Part shown: positions 22,523-34,340 of the stretch, piece after piece
How positions within the stretch are numbered: the stretch's first letter is position 1
Layout of the letters: every line of letters starts with the position of its first letter
Assembly (NCBI GenBank): GCA_026075535.2
Contig: AP026538.1
Coordinates: 6,944,001-7,008,000, forward strand
From: Tricholoma matsutake
Taxonomy: Eukaryota > Basidiomycota > Agaricomycetes > Agaricales > Tricholomataceae
Length of the DNA: 64,000 nt
Direction of reading: 5' to 3'
Position numbers and translations under genes: made by a program
The notes under the pieces: model-generated
Told to the model about the DNA's origin: nothing
The model's database searches: none
Seen by the model: the letters and a program-made list of their open reading frames with translations, nothing else

Positions 22523-23851
22523 CTAGCTGACTTCTCCTGCTTGAGAGCAAGATTGAAGGGAGGTGAGACATTGCTCATTGCCTTTGGCATGATGTCCTTC
22601 ACCACAAATGCAGCAGATCCCATGCTTATGCTTGTTAGGGCAAGGATCCATCTTGCAATTGCTGAAACTCCAGTTGTGACAAGGCACATCTGCTCCCTTA
22701 GCTTGGCCAGAGGAAGGAAATGGGGCAGTGCACTTATTAGCTGAGTGAGAAGACGAGGTAGTTGAGGGACTATGGAACATCTGACCGAGTAGTGGAAGGT
22801 TGAGTTGAGCTCTGCCATCCAGATGGAAAGGCTTTCATGCATATTTGTTGTGAACTTCAACATCAAACTCAATTGCAACTTGTGCATTGTTCAGCACAGC
22901 CTGGAATAGGTCCAAAACAATTGAGTGATACACTTGAAGCTCCCTCTCTCTATGGCAAAAGAAAAAAGATGTCCCAGCAGACCAGGCATCAAAAACTTGG
23001 AGCCAGTCTGCTTCACTGCATAATTTGAGTTTGGAAAAAGCTTGCTCCTTCTTGACAAGTGTGTAGCCAGCTCCAAAACCCTTGGGGTCATCATGGTGAT
23101 TGTAGCCTTTTTCCATAGATGTGAATAGCTTCTTGAAATCAACGAAATGATCAAGGATGATTTTGCGCCAAATTGTCCAAGGCAAAGGAACAGCCACTGA
23201 AGTGAACTGCACCTTATTGACAAGGGCTTCTTGGGTTGCTTGAGGACTGAAGACCACAAGAAGCTCTTGAGTCTTCTCCAGATGAGCATCAGCCTCTGCC
23301 GAGATAGCCAGTTTGGCCAGATGAGGGGCTTTGGCCAGCACAGCAGCAGGTATGGCTCCTTTAGAATTTGGGATTCCCAGGAAGTTGGTGACTTCATTGG
23401 TGAGGAGAGTGGAAGAAGGGGATGGAGCTGGGGGAGACCCGATTCCCTGCAGTTGGTTGACTTTTGCCTGAAGGACAGCCCAAGCAAGGGCATTTGCTGC
23501 ATCAATTGGATTAGGGGGTGCAAGAGCCTGATCTGCTGGTGGAGGAGGACCTGGGGCTCTTTGCTAACTGCAACACTGCAACACTTGATCCACATAGTCT
23601 TGCACTTCTTCAGGAGAGACCCCTGTTTCATTGAGGAAATTGAGGAAGGCGTCAACTGAAGTGTGACCTGAGACTTCATCCTTGACAAGGTGCTGACAGA
23701 TCTCAGTCCAGACCCGAATGAGCTCAGCCTCGTCGGGGGCCATAGGTGGATTTTCAAGTGGTCCAGGAAGATTGACGATGTCCAAAGGTGCAGGTGAATT
23801 GACTGGAATGGCAGGAATAGGAGGTTCATACAAATCTCCAGCATCAGACAT
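22523..23851 (-). pseudogene. Gag-like protein with Cys/His knuckle of the Ngaro-type element
   Basis: The minus-strand start MSDAGDLYEPPIPAIPVN at 23,851 lies just inside the A1 repeat. An acidic N-terminal part ends at a TAG near 23,564; the same frame then carries on through a Pro-rich linker to VAVPLPWTIWRKIILDHFVDFKKL (23,130-23,180) and DWLQVFDAWSAGT, the conserved core of these Gag-like proteins. A shifted frame at 22,523-22,780 gives CHNWSFSNC...CPNKHKHGICCICGEGH, a Cys/His nucleic-acid-binding motif. It is broken by at least one stop and one frameshift. Confidence 0.7.
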
Positions 23852-23854
23852 TGA

Positions 23855-24317
23855 GAGTAAGATAGCGAGTGAAGCGAGCAGAGATACAATGAAAAAAGAA
23901 GCTGAGCCACATGAAGAGTTTATGAAGATTCAACTAGAAATGGTAGCGAAGCTAGAAGATCACAGTTGAATCGACATAAGATAGTTGCTGTAAATTGATG
24001 GCAGAGCTGGAGCTCCTGAAGCCAATAATAACAACTGTCTTGAGAAAGTAAGATCAAAACTGGAAAGATGCACGAAGTGCTCACCTGTACTGCAGAGCGA
24101 TGTGGAAGTCAAGAGTAAAGCAGTACAGGAGAAATCTCCTATTATGCCAAACTGTTCACAACAAGGCCTCAGCTAGAACTCTAGCACTGAGCTGCAAACA
24201 GCACAATGATTGTAGTGAGGTAGGGTGAGCGGAGCTCGGTGCTGAAAGGTGGGTGTACCCCTCAAGAAAGCTCAGAGGCCTTCGAAAACTCTCCTTACCC
24301 TTGGACATGTTTATGCT
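23855..24317. repeat. Ngaro A1 repeat
   Basis: Matches the A2 copy at 17,827-18,450 over most of its length, through gacaacctcagc-type text, tctccttacccttgg and the end tttatgct. It marks the upstream boundary of the Ngaro-type element; the sequence beyond (24,320 on) returns to the interrupted 72-bp tandem array. Confidence 0.75.
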
Positions 24318-25651
24318 GAGCTCAGGGGGACAGCATGTGTGGTCATGGTAAACAGCTCACAGGACCTAGGATTGGCACTGTTGTGGTTTTTCGCTGGCAC
24401 CCCAAGAACCCCAGAAAGTCTGCCAATACCCACAAGTCCAGTCCATCCAGTCCTGTCCCATGAGTGCACCCACTATCAAATTGTGTATTTGAGTACCTGC
24501 TACATATCATTTATCTTCCCAAAATATTTTAAGCTATCTATGCACATTGGAAAGGCTCATAATCTGCCTATTATATTGGTTTTGTTTGTCACATGACTTT
24601 AAGCAGTCTGAGGCACTGTGCCTCCCTCCTGCTATCAGTTCACTATAATTAATGACTGATATCTGACCTGTGTTACTACATCCAAATGTACCTTCAAAAT
24701 GTCTGTGAGAAGAGTAGAACATCCTTACTTACACACACCAGTCACAGTTGTGACCAATGTCACAATACATAATCAACCCATTTCTTGACAATTTGCCAAC
24801 ATATATTGGGCTTGTATTAGGGCAATTTGCATAGAACATACATATTATATCATCTTTGATTATTGTTTAACCCTTTGGTTGAGTAACACCAAGGGGACTG
24901 GACTGGACTGGATGGACTGGACTTGTGGGAATTTCTAATACCCAGATGTCCTCCAGAACCCACTACTAAAGTAGCAGGAATACTGTGGTTAGTAGTTACG
25001 AGATTTACGGCTAGAACGCGCCTGAAATTCTGGTTTTCATTCTGACATGATTAGTGAAAAAATGCATAGAAGTCGAATGTACATGTTAACATCGAGTATG
25101 GTCAAAAACAAACCTTATGTTGACTTCAATTAGAGGAACACTTGAGGAACACGAAAATGAGAAAATCTATGTAACCGATACATACAACAGGAAGTAGTCA
25201 TAAGTTTATGTAAGTAAGCGGCTACAACAAATTTATTGTTTGAACCACGCGCCCCGTAATGTGCTAGCAGCTCTACCTGTCAATTTAAATGGTTGCCAAG
25301 CAGCGCCTCGTGAGACTACAGGAGACTACATAGTCTCAGATCGATGACGACGGATATGAGCGGATATGCGAGTCTTCACTGTTTCACCTGATACTACTAC
25401 CGAACAATATGGAAAGTTTATCCTTTTATGGGAAGACCATGCACTACACCGAAACTCGAATCCGCCTTGGACGCAACAGATATCAAATTGTAAACAGTGT
25501 CATATCCATCAAGGGATGAGGCCATTCCAGTACTTACCTACTTAATAACAGTGACTAGCACTTATGGTCGTTTCATCGTGGCTGCGCCCGACCATCCCCA
25601 CCCTTCGTTCTTCCTTTGTCAAACGGCGTCTGGAACGTCAAGTCTCTTAGC
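24318..25651. other. Intergenic; holds an inverted-repeat remnant at 24,429-24,929
   Basis: A 25-bp perfect inverted repeat (cccacaagtccagtccatcc... at 24,429-24,453; its reverse complement at 24,905-24,929) with looser similarity further out on each side encloses about 450 bp of non-coding sequence, which looks like a non-autonomous TIR element. No target duplication was found. From 24,960 to 25,651 I see no gene, only the presumed promoter and 5' leader of the next gene. Confidence 0.45.
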
Positions 25652-26537
25652 ATGGTTTACGTTCGTTCTCGTAAATTTTTATGTTGTATTCCCGTGAGGG
25701 CTGGGGTTTTCGTAAGTTTTGTTCTGTACGTTATTCGCCGACTAACCAGGCGACGGTGAAGATATTGTCTATAGTTGGTACGGCTGGGGGTTCGCTGATT
25801 AGCACCATGGGATGGATACAAGTCAGCCAGCTCAGTGTGTTTAAGTTACTACCTCTGTTCGAAAACCCTACTGAGCAAAATCTACTAGGGCAACACCCCC
25901 TGACGACTACGGACACTGTTGCTTTATATGTGCACTCCGTCCTATTTACTATCCTTGCATTACTGTCTCTATTCGGGTAAGCGACCCAGGCCAAAAGTCT
26001 ACAACGCGGTCGGTCACTTATGATTCTATAGTTTCGTCGGCGCGTTGATCAAACAGCGAGATTTCGTCAACGCCTATGCTAGTGGGCTTATGCTGTATCT
26101 AGTCCTCAGCCTCGTCTCTGGTATTTACGCGTTGTACGCCTTGTTCCATCAGAACTCCCAGGCGCAGATCACCAAGTGCCTGAATGGCGTATCCGACAAT
26201 GTTACGAAACAGGTATGCAACAACGGGATTGCGATAATGAAAGGCGTCGCCGTTGCTTTGTACGTCGTCATGTGGTTGCTCATAATATGTCAGTTGCTGT
26301 CAGTTTTTCCCCTCACCATCTAACCTCGGTCTTTCAGACGCGTATATCATAGTCAGCAACTATGTCGACCAGCTGGATGACGAGATGTCGATAAAGGAAA
26401 CGAAACAGATGATCAACTCGATTAGCCAACCTGCTCCAGTGACGACCTACACATCATTTGGCCCCGGGGCGCCGGCTGCTGGGTATCTAACCACGCCGGC
26501 GGGCCATTCACATGGATTGCACGGGAACATGGTGTAG
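25652..26537 (+). CDS. Four-span membrane protein, uncharacterised
   Basis: Four exons: 25,652-25,711, 25,750-25,976, 26,032-26,288 and 26,338-26,537, all with GT-AG borders. The first intron is only 38 nt, but it keeps frame. The protein starts MVYVRSRKFLCCIPVRAGVF; hydrophobic spans lie at about residues 20-45, 75-100, 108-135 and 160-185. The loop between spans 3 and 4 carries two Cys (KCLNGVS, QVCNNG), which may form a disulphide. The C-tail is polar and Pro/Gly-rich. This layout resembles a tetraspan family common in Agaricomycetes, localisation unknown. Nothing in the sequence assigns a specific function. Confidence 0.8.
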
Positions 26538-27041
26538 TTTTATTCTGGGACTTGACAATTGGAACTTCCTGCCCGGCGCAGCATTTTAATCTATAAAGCG
26601 ATCTGCGTGACGTTACTTCACTAGATAGCTCGACCCCAAAACGAGGAAATTAAGTACGCGCAATTCCATTGCGATTATGGTTTCCTATACATGCCATGTG
26701 GTGGTCATAAATGAGAATCTATCTACGGCTCGTCCATGTCCAAGTCCTTCATCTGAAGGTTTCCCAGTCTGCCCAACGAACGAGTAAAGTAGAAATCGTA
26801 ACGTAAAGAGAGGATGTGCTGCACGATGCCCATTATGAACATGCCGCCCACAGACGAACAGAAAAGAAAGGAAAGGAAGGATATGTATGGAATAGGAGGA
26901 CGGCAGGTCGGCAACCGAGAGCTGGTTATATCGATGTAAATATGAAAGGCTTCGTGTCATAATTCAGCGAGCAACTGTCCAGTAAAGCCAAAAAAAAAAG
27001 AGGGGAAAGTTAATCCAGAAGAATACCCATTGACCTTGATC
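26538..27041. other. Intergenic between convergent genes
   Basis: Contains the 3' ends of the four-span protein gene (+) and the glyoxal oxidase gene (-). A 10-A run sits at about 26,990. No ORF with recognisable similarity is present. Confidence 0.6.
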
Positions 27042-29517
27042 CTAATATCTGTGAGACTGTCCTATTCCCTGTCCCATCGGCTCCCTCGAGTATGGATCAT
27101 AATCCATACTCATACCAATAGCGCTCCCACCCCTACCAGACCCCCCATCATAATCCTTGTATGGCGCCGCTAAGCTTGTCACGCTCTCATTCCACGCATG
27201 GCTCCGATTTTCTTGCTGGAGTGGCACAAACGCGCTGGAATCCGAGCTCCGCATTCCCCTCACACCAGCAACGGCTCGCCCGCCACCGTCAGTGGTCATC
27301 GGGTACGGTGCAGACGTGGAAGCAGAAGCAGCCGCTCTGCGACGTCGTGAGATGAGGACGCCTACCAGTGCACCAAGGATGCCTATTATGGAGATGGCAC
27401 CAACGACGGCGCCGATGATTGTGCCCGTATGGGAAGTCGACCCGCTGCTAGTGCTGTTACCATTGCCAGTGTTGTGATTTGCGCCGTTGGCCGAACCGCT
27501 GGCGGAATCTACACGCACGCTGGCGGGAAGTACGCTTGGAGGGGAGGTAGGCTGTGGTCCTATCTGACCGTTGCCGACTATCACCATGGTGCCATTGCTT
27601 GGGATGCCACTGATAGTGACGAACAGCAGCGCGGGTCCGGGTTGGAGGAGATTCGGGTTTGGGTACGCCTGAGCGCAGTGAAGGGTAATGAAGCTGTCGT
27701 TATGCACAGTGTAGGTGTTGTTTAACTGCATGAATCGCTGTCCCATGTTCATCGCGTGCGTCGTGAACCCACCACGCAGGAGGACGACCGTCGCGTTACT
27801 AGCCGCATCATTCGCAGAGCCACTGTATGAACTCGGAGGAATTGTGATGTCGAACGGGTTCCCGCCGTACGATATCGTGTTGGGCATCCCGGTGGGCGCA
27901 GGGCGCGTAGTGGCCTGGAAGTATGATGGATAGAAGATCTCTGCGCGATACTCGGTGGGGAAGATGGTTGTGAGGTTGACGTCCACATTCGGATTCGAGC
28001 CCGCGATCAGTACAGACGCATCGGGGAGAAGAATGGCAGAAGAATGATATAACCGCGCAATCTGGGATGTACCGAGCCCCGTGTTAGACCACCGTTGACC
28101 CTTGGGCTTGGTGGGGTCGTATATGGCGGGCTGTCCAACTGGTCCAGAGGCAAGGGACATACCGTAAGGCATGTCGGAGGGCGAGGGTGTCTGAGGTGTG
28201 CTGCTGGAGTACCCTGCCGTGCCATTTTGTCCGCCATTGATAACGAGCAATTTACCGTCGGGCAGAATGATGAATTGGCCCATGGACCGGCCTTGAAGCA
28301 TGTTGTCATCTTGTTCATACACTGGTGCAGAGCCGTCGGCAGGTTCAGGCGTGAGGCGCTGGCAGTCAGAAGACGCCGGATACTCCCAGGTATTGATGGC
28401 GGGGGAGGCGTAATTTCCCCAGTCCTGGTCGGGCATGTCAGAGCCACCGCAGAAGAGGATAGTTGGAGTATAATTGTTAGCAGGTGTGAGGGGAAGCATG
28501 GCAACGGCGCCAGAGGCGGGATAAACACGTATTACACGACCGGGCATATCTGGAAGAGGAGTTTCGACGTTGGCGTTGACGTCCCAGAGCACTAGCAGAG
28601 ACATGGTAAGGAATTGAAGGGAATGGGAAGAACAATACTGACCAGTAGAATAGTTTGCCTGGACAAGCATCTTTCCGGAAGACATGAGAAAGGCGTGGGC
28701 GTATGCGTTGAGGCCGGATGTTTTGATCATGAACTGCATGACTTGTGGCGGACGACCATTGGCGGGAAAGAATTCGTAGGTAGGTTCAGCAGCGCCACCC
28801 TCGTATGCGGGGTCAGTATTGGGAAAGTTCCGGTTGATATATCCACCGTTGACAAAGCCACCGATCATAACAATAGTACCATCTGGGAGTGCCTCAGCAG
28901 TAGAGTACCAACGCTGCTTCTGCATGGATAACAGGGAGGGGTCATCGAACCACTGACAATTTGCATTTTGATTGGTTAAGTTTGCAGATGAACACGGGTT
29001 GATGATACGAATTGATCTTGAGCCGTCGAAATCCTGATAGACGGAGTCCCATGCACCAGTTCCAGAAGGATTGAGCTGTGAACCGATTTTGCCGCCACGA
29101 CCTATGGCACCATTGCCACCAAAGGTAACATAGGATCCATTTGGAAGATGCATGCCAGATGCGCAAAAAGTATTTGTTCTTACGTCCATGACAGTTGAGG
29201 TATAAGTGTTGATATCCCTGAATGGCTAGCTTCAGGAGAGAAGACAAGGGAAAGGAATGAGTTATACCAGGCAGCACCCCAGGCAGGATGACCATTAATT
29301 TGAGCGGCATTTCCCTCTGCCTTGTCAAGAATGTAAACTGTTTCTTCATTACCAAGGAACATCTGGGAGGGTATAAAAGAAAGAAAGAAAAGGTAGAATG
29401 AAGGAGACAGACCATCATTGCGCTGACTGGGAGAGGACCAGGCTGGGAAAAAGAGCCAGGGGAGACTGCGAAGACAGGAGCTAGCCATAGGGCGATGAGG
29501 GAAAGAGGGAGAAGCAT
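27042..29517 (-). CDS. Glyoxal oxidase-like copper radical oxidase, membrane-anchored
   Basis: Four exons: 29,517-29,413, 29,362-29,268, 29,217-28,643 and 28,591-27,042. The last intron is 51 nt and in frame, so reading through it would add 17 spurious residues. A signal peptide (MLLPLSLIALWLAPVFA) precedes the glyoxal-oxidase N domain and a DUF1929-like C domain. The radical-site Cys lies in NTFCASGMHLPNGSY, the partner Tyr in WYSTAEALPDG, the Tyr-His pair in ARLYHSSAILLPDAS and the late His in GGFTTHAMNMGQRF. After a Ser/Thr/Asn-rich linker comes one membrane span (IIGAVVGAISIIGILGALVGVLI) with a basic stop-transfer RRRR and a cytosolic tail. The enzyme class oxidises aldehydes to acids with release of H2O2. 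An upstream in-frame ATG at 29,541 would add eight residues. It is divergent from the next gene with very little space. Confidence 0.9.
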
Positions 29518-29556
29518 TGTTGTTGATGGTTTGACGGTCATTACCGATTCAACTTA

Positions 29557-30248
29557 TGGCCACCACTACCTTTGCAGCTGAGCAGCTCCTAGAACTTGTC
29601 TTGCAACTCAAAGTAAGTCTTTAACGTCTTGACTAGATTCATCTCAATACTTTAGTTCTATAGAAAACAACTCCAACTGCTGCTCGTCAAATTCTAAACA
29701 GCCAGCCAGCTATAGCCTATGCCTTGATAACTTTGATGGTCACTATGAATGCCGTCAACATCGATGTCTTTCAAGTGCGATCTCAGCTTTTCCCCGTTCA
29801 CTTTCTCAATCATTTTCTCAGAAAACCTTGGCTGAGCATGCCACCGCTAACTCTCCCTCACCCAACGCCCACGACATACCCCAACCTTATTCACAACCAT
29901 CCTCAAACGGTGTTTATTCCAACCCTGCATATGGCTATAATACCCAGTACCAAGCTTATTCTCAACAATATCCCGCTCAGCCTAATCAATCTGCTCTCTC
30001 CGATTCGCTGGCCGCATTCCCAGAGGAGCAGAGGGTATGTTTCATCATGGTCGTATACATAGTCATTAAATGTCATGTCCATACAGGCACTAATCATCCG
30101 CGTGTTATCCATGACCTCTGAACAGATTAACGCCCTTCCTCCAACAGAGCGATCAGCTTATATCCAACTGGTAACTCATCCCATGCTTTTCGCTACCTTC
30201 ACTTAACTCATCCCACAGCGAGCTACACTTGGCGTGCCCACCGGGTAA
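29557..30248 (+). CDS. CSTF2-like protein: hinge and C-terminal domain, no RRM
   Basis: Five exons: 29,557-29,613, 29,664-29,774, 29,822-30,034, 30,087-30,170 and 30,219-30,248, giving 164 residues. The N-terminal MATTTFAAEQLLELVLQLK...ARQILNSQPAIAYALITLM is the CSTF2 hinge, which in CstF-64/Rna15 binds CstF-77 or symplekin. A Gln/Tyr/Ser/Pro-rich linker follows (about 65-118), and the end, RALIIRVLSMTSEQINALPPTERSAYIQL, is the three-helix C-terminal domain that contacts Pcf11. The RNA-binding RRM that precedes the hinge in CstF-64 and Rna15 is absent; no space for it exists upstream, where the oxidase gene begins 39 bp away. The role is inferred as mRNA 3'-end processing, as a scaffold. Confidence 0.85.
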
Positions 30249-30437
30249 TAGGTAATGCCACATTTATTCACTACTGCCCTAATCTACACCCTTTATTGGC
30301 TGTACGGGCGCGCCCCTGAATACGTCAATCTCCAAGACCAGGCTGATTCCATTCATCACTGCTCTTGTAGAACGCATCAAACTTGCGCTATTATGATGCC
30401 AGCAACAGTGTAGCGTATGCACATCTACTAGAAAAAT

Positions 30438-33400
30438 TTACATAGGCACCGGCTTACTATCCTTCTGTGCTATATATTTACGATGATCAATCAATAAAAT
30501 ATATAAACTGACCCATGGAGAAAGCAACCTACCCATCGTAATGCGATCCCCCAACGACAGTGCAATGCCTTGCGTTTTACTGCGAATTCTCACATGGCCT
30601 GTGATCGTCCCTGCCTCGGTTCGCTCAACACTCAAATTGGCTAGTGCATCCTCGCCTATGCCGAAATCGGTGAGAAACAATTACACCTCCACACTTAGAT
30701 GTCCACCCACCGAACAGACTACGAGCATACATGTTCACAGATAGAAAATCGCAGTCTCCCGAGATCGCACCTTCGGGAGTGAGGCAAGACATGTTGGTTG
30801 CTTTCATGACGTGTGTCAGGTACTCTCGAGGATCACTGGTAATGCGAAGAGTTAACAGACATACCAAGGGACAGGAAGGACTCACGACATGGGGTTATTC
30901 ACGTTAACCCTGTTCTCCCACTCGAACTCAGTCCACATACTCCTGAACTGCAACCCATGACCGTCAAGTCTCTATTCCAAAATGGTAGAATGATTTACCT
31001 GTGCCTCATTACAATATGCTGGCTTGATGTAATCCATAATATCAATATGGATATCGTTCAAAATCACACAGGCTTCAGACATATTTGGACCCTCCCAAAG
31101 AATGCTCCCAAAAATAACACCTGTCTCCGTCGACGAGACCTTGATAGTAGCTTTGATACTCTGGAAGCCGTGGGGCGCAATCGTATACACCGACGGCCGC
31201 TCGACGATCTTGAGATCGCCGAGCGTGGCGAAGTCAAGACAAAGGTTCTGTAGTGTGTTGGCGGTTTGGTTTACTAGTAGGACATCTGAACAGCAAGGAA
31301 CGGCGAAGTCGTAAGGTGGACAAAAGTGACGCACGAGTAGGACGAACCTAACAGGATATCGAAGCCGTGCATTTTAACATACGCTTCTGCATATATGGGA
31401 TCTGAGAAGCCTGTTGCGCGACGGTGTTAACTTCATTGGGGAATAATTGTATTACAAGTATTTTACCCGTGAGCTGCGATATTCGGCTGAGATTAGACAT
31501 GAAGTCCTCTTGCTGTTCTCCGGATCCTGTAGCGCGGCCAACATCCTCATCGTACTAGTCATTGACAAGAAGTCTGATGAGCGGTGGTCATGCACACTTG
31601 TGTCAGTCAAACGTACATCAATCGCGTCATCCGCTGTCTTCTTCGAGAACTGGCGGAAAGTCAAAAGATCATCGACCTGCACAACAACTGCTTTTGTCGT
31701 TTCCGCTTCCTTTTTCTCCGCTGCTCGTTTCTGTCGCAGTCTATCAGCACACCCCTCATCAAGCGCACAAACTAACCATACCTCTTGGGCACCAAGCATT
31801 CTCGAAAACGCACTCCTCGTGTCTGTCAAGAAGATCTCATGAACGGCAGGCTGCTGCTCCAGCTCGCTCAATGTCTGGATACAATTCATGATCCGCTCAT
31901 TTGAATCCTCGTCAATCTGCACGGTCACGAACTTGGACTGGCCAACACGAATGACCGATGTCATGATCAACATCGCCTATGACCAACACGTCATCAGTCT
32001 TGTCCGGCATCCTAAAATGAAACAAACAAACCTCCGCCCGTAACGTATTGGACGCATCCACATCTTTCATTTGCTCAGCGAATCTTAGCACAAGTTTCGT
32101 CAGCGCAGTGGCCAGCACGGTTCCGGTGAAGAAATCGCCGGCGAGAATCAATGTCCGCAGTGGCGGCTTCACAGCAGCCTTTACGGCCTCCAGTTTCGCA
32201 GAACTCGTGCTGGAATACGCTGTCTCGGTTGCGTACGTCCCATCTGCCAGCACTCGCGGTCGTCCCCCACCCTCGGCCTTGGCTTTCTCTTTCTCCTTGT
32301 CCTCCCCACTCTCTGCACCTTCTTCAGGAGAATCGTCTAGCAGCCTCTGCTCCGATGCCAGAATTGGTATCTCCCCGAGCACTTTCTTGATCTCATGCAT
32401 GGTGCCCTGAATGTCTGGTACGCCCTCCACGTATTCGCCGAGGATCCAGAGGACACCGCGGAAAACCTTCCCGGATTTGATCTCGGGGAGGGTGGATATG
32501 AGTTTAGAGGTGATGGTGCTGCGCAGCGCAGGGAATTTCTCGACCACTTCACTGAACAACATAGCATAGTAAGATTAGCGAGGAAGGAGAGTAGGGAGTA
32601 AGAGACGCACCGGACAAACGAGACGACGTCTAAAGCAGAAGGGTTGTTGGAATCACCGAGAAACTCCATTAGAGCATGCACAACGCTCGCGGCGACTTCT
32701 GAGAACTTGATGGCCATGACATGGATAGACTGGATGAGCAGCTGTCTGTATTCGGACGCCTACGGGTGGGCTTAGATTTGAGATATCGAAAGCATATATA
32801 TGACATACTTTTTCGAAATCTGCTTCCTGTGTCTTGAGCAGCTGCTTCTTTAAGAAAAGCACCACTTCCTCTACGTTCCTGCTCGACGTCATGCTGAGCA
32901 CGATGCCCATCGCCTTACGGCGGACCTCCATATCGGCACTAGATACAAAGATGGAAAGTGGATTTCGAATGGGAGCAAAAGAAACCTCGAAATTACCTGG
33001 ACAGGACCTGCAAGAGGTCCATGATCAGCCCGTCGAGGATATGTCCATGTTTTGATCTTAGGGTGTCGAGACGGTCCAGTACAATCAACTTGACATTATT
33101 ATCCGACTCCTTAATTACAAGATTAATGAAGGATGATGCGGCGGCTGCTGGGAGTCAGCTTGACTGGGACATGAGATAGCACAAGAGTAGGCACCTTTCA
33201 CCGCCGCAGGGTTTTGTGTCAATGTTGTCAGGGTGGTAGCAGCCTCGTATTTTACGGCATGCGATGATGTTTCGAGGAGTTCGAAGATGCATCGAATGTA
33301 CCGTGGCTAGGACAGAAGTCAACAAAAGGTCAACTGGCATGGAAAAGGTGATGTACCCTGTGCGCGGAGTCGTTCTTGCAGTCCAACCGAATGACCTCAA

Positions 33401-34232
33401 TTATGCACATCTGAAGGGACTCGTCTAACGATGGGATCGTATCATATATGTTCAAGATATATTCCACAGCTTTGGGCATGGAACAGTGTGACAGAAAGAC
33501 AAACGCGTTTCGCTTGCAGGTTGAGTCTGATTCCGCGACGAGGAACGTGTACATCAGCTCTGGTGCGTCAGGAATAAGGTTTTCGAATTCGCGGTAGATA
33601 GAGTAGATGGCGAAGACGGCGTTCTTGCGCACGTATGAATGTCGATGCTCGAGACAAGACCGGCATGTTGGGATAAGCGGTTCGAGTAATTCGGCGTCTT
33701 GGGCAATCTTTTGAAGGAAACGGAGAGTTGCACCGCGGATATATTCATTAGGATGTTGCTGGGAAACAGGAAGTTTGGTAAATGTGTCAATATCCATGTA
33801 TAGAAGACGTACGAGGTCGTTCCGGATTGCGTTACTTGAACAAATCAGAGGAGCAACATAAAGGATGGAAAAAGAAAATTACACCACAAGGATCATCTCT
33901 TGCTTGAGCTTCCCACTCTCGTCATATTTTGGGCAAACCTCCCAGTAAAAGTGCAGTAATTTCTTTAGCTGCTTGTTTCTGGAAGGCATGACGAATTGAA
34001 TTATGGGCATCATCAACGTTGGCTATTCATTCATCAGGAAATACTAGAATTAATCGAGAAAATGGCCTACCTGAGGATTTCCATTGATTGTGGAAATGAT
34101 GATTTTGCGCAACGTGTCGAGCTTGACTTCATCAGAACCTTTTTCAAGACTTGAACGTAACTCAGACGCAGAAGGACATTCAGCACTGGACTCGAATATG
34201 ACAGTATAGCAAGATGGGTCTGAGGAAGACAT
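30438..34232 (-). CDS. Coatomer subunit beta (COPI coat)
   Basis: Spliced minus-strand gene with about 14 short introns; exon 1 is 34,232-34,071 ([16 protein letters not shown]) and exon 2 34,022-33,883. HEAT/adaptin-type N-terminal repeats include [15 protein letters not shown] [50 protein letters not shown] and [14 protein letters not shown]. The middle contains [12 protein letters not shown] and [12 protein letters not shown], and the C-terminal part has the beta-sandwich/appendage region ([25 protein letters not shown], broken here at 25 residues' worth of motif; [16 protein letters not shown]). It ends with [10 protein letters not shown] after a last intron. Beta-COP is a core subunit of the coat for Golgi-to-ER and intra-Golgi vesicles, essential in yeast (SEC26). 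It is divergent with the site-2 protease; the ATGs are 108 bp apart. Confidence 0.92.
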
Positions 34233-34340
34233 GATAGAGAGGTTGACAGTTGTGCAAAACGACGAAGAGAGGAATGCAGGCGTGGGAATGTCGGCGCATC
34301 GTTTCTGTTCCGAGCCCCGCACTCCGTCGTTTGACTTTGC

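Larger units (their letters stand above)
17741..24317 (-). mobile_element. Ngaro-type tyrosine-recombinase retrotransposon, decayed
   Basis: Minus-strand order: gag-like protein with a Cys/His knuckle, reverse transcriptase, RNase H, tyrosine recombinase. The repeats follow the split direct-repeat plan A1 (about 23,855-24,317), internal, B1 (18,453-18,545), A2 (17,827-18,450), B2 (17,741-17,826), typical of Ngaro elements. Both edges and the A2/B1 junction share the dinucleotide GA. There is no longer target duplication, as expected when a tyrosine recombinase integrates a circular DNA. The host sequence is a 72-bp tandem array whose units flank both sides. Coding parts carry stops and frameshifts. 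Confidence 0.75.

Noticed and set aside
28007..28595. Open frames on both strands within the glyoxal oxidase exon 4
   Set aside because: They are out-of-frame shadows of a GC-rich coding exon with strong domain evidence in the oxidase frame.
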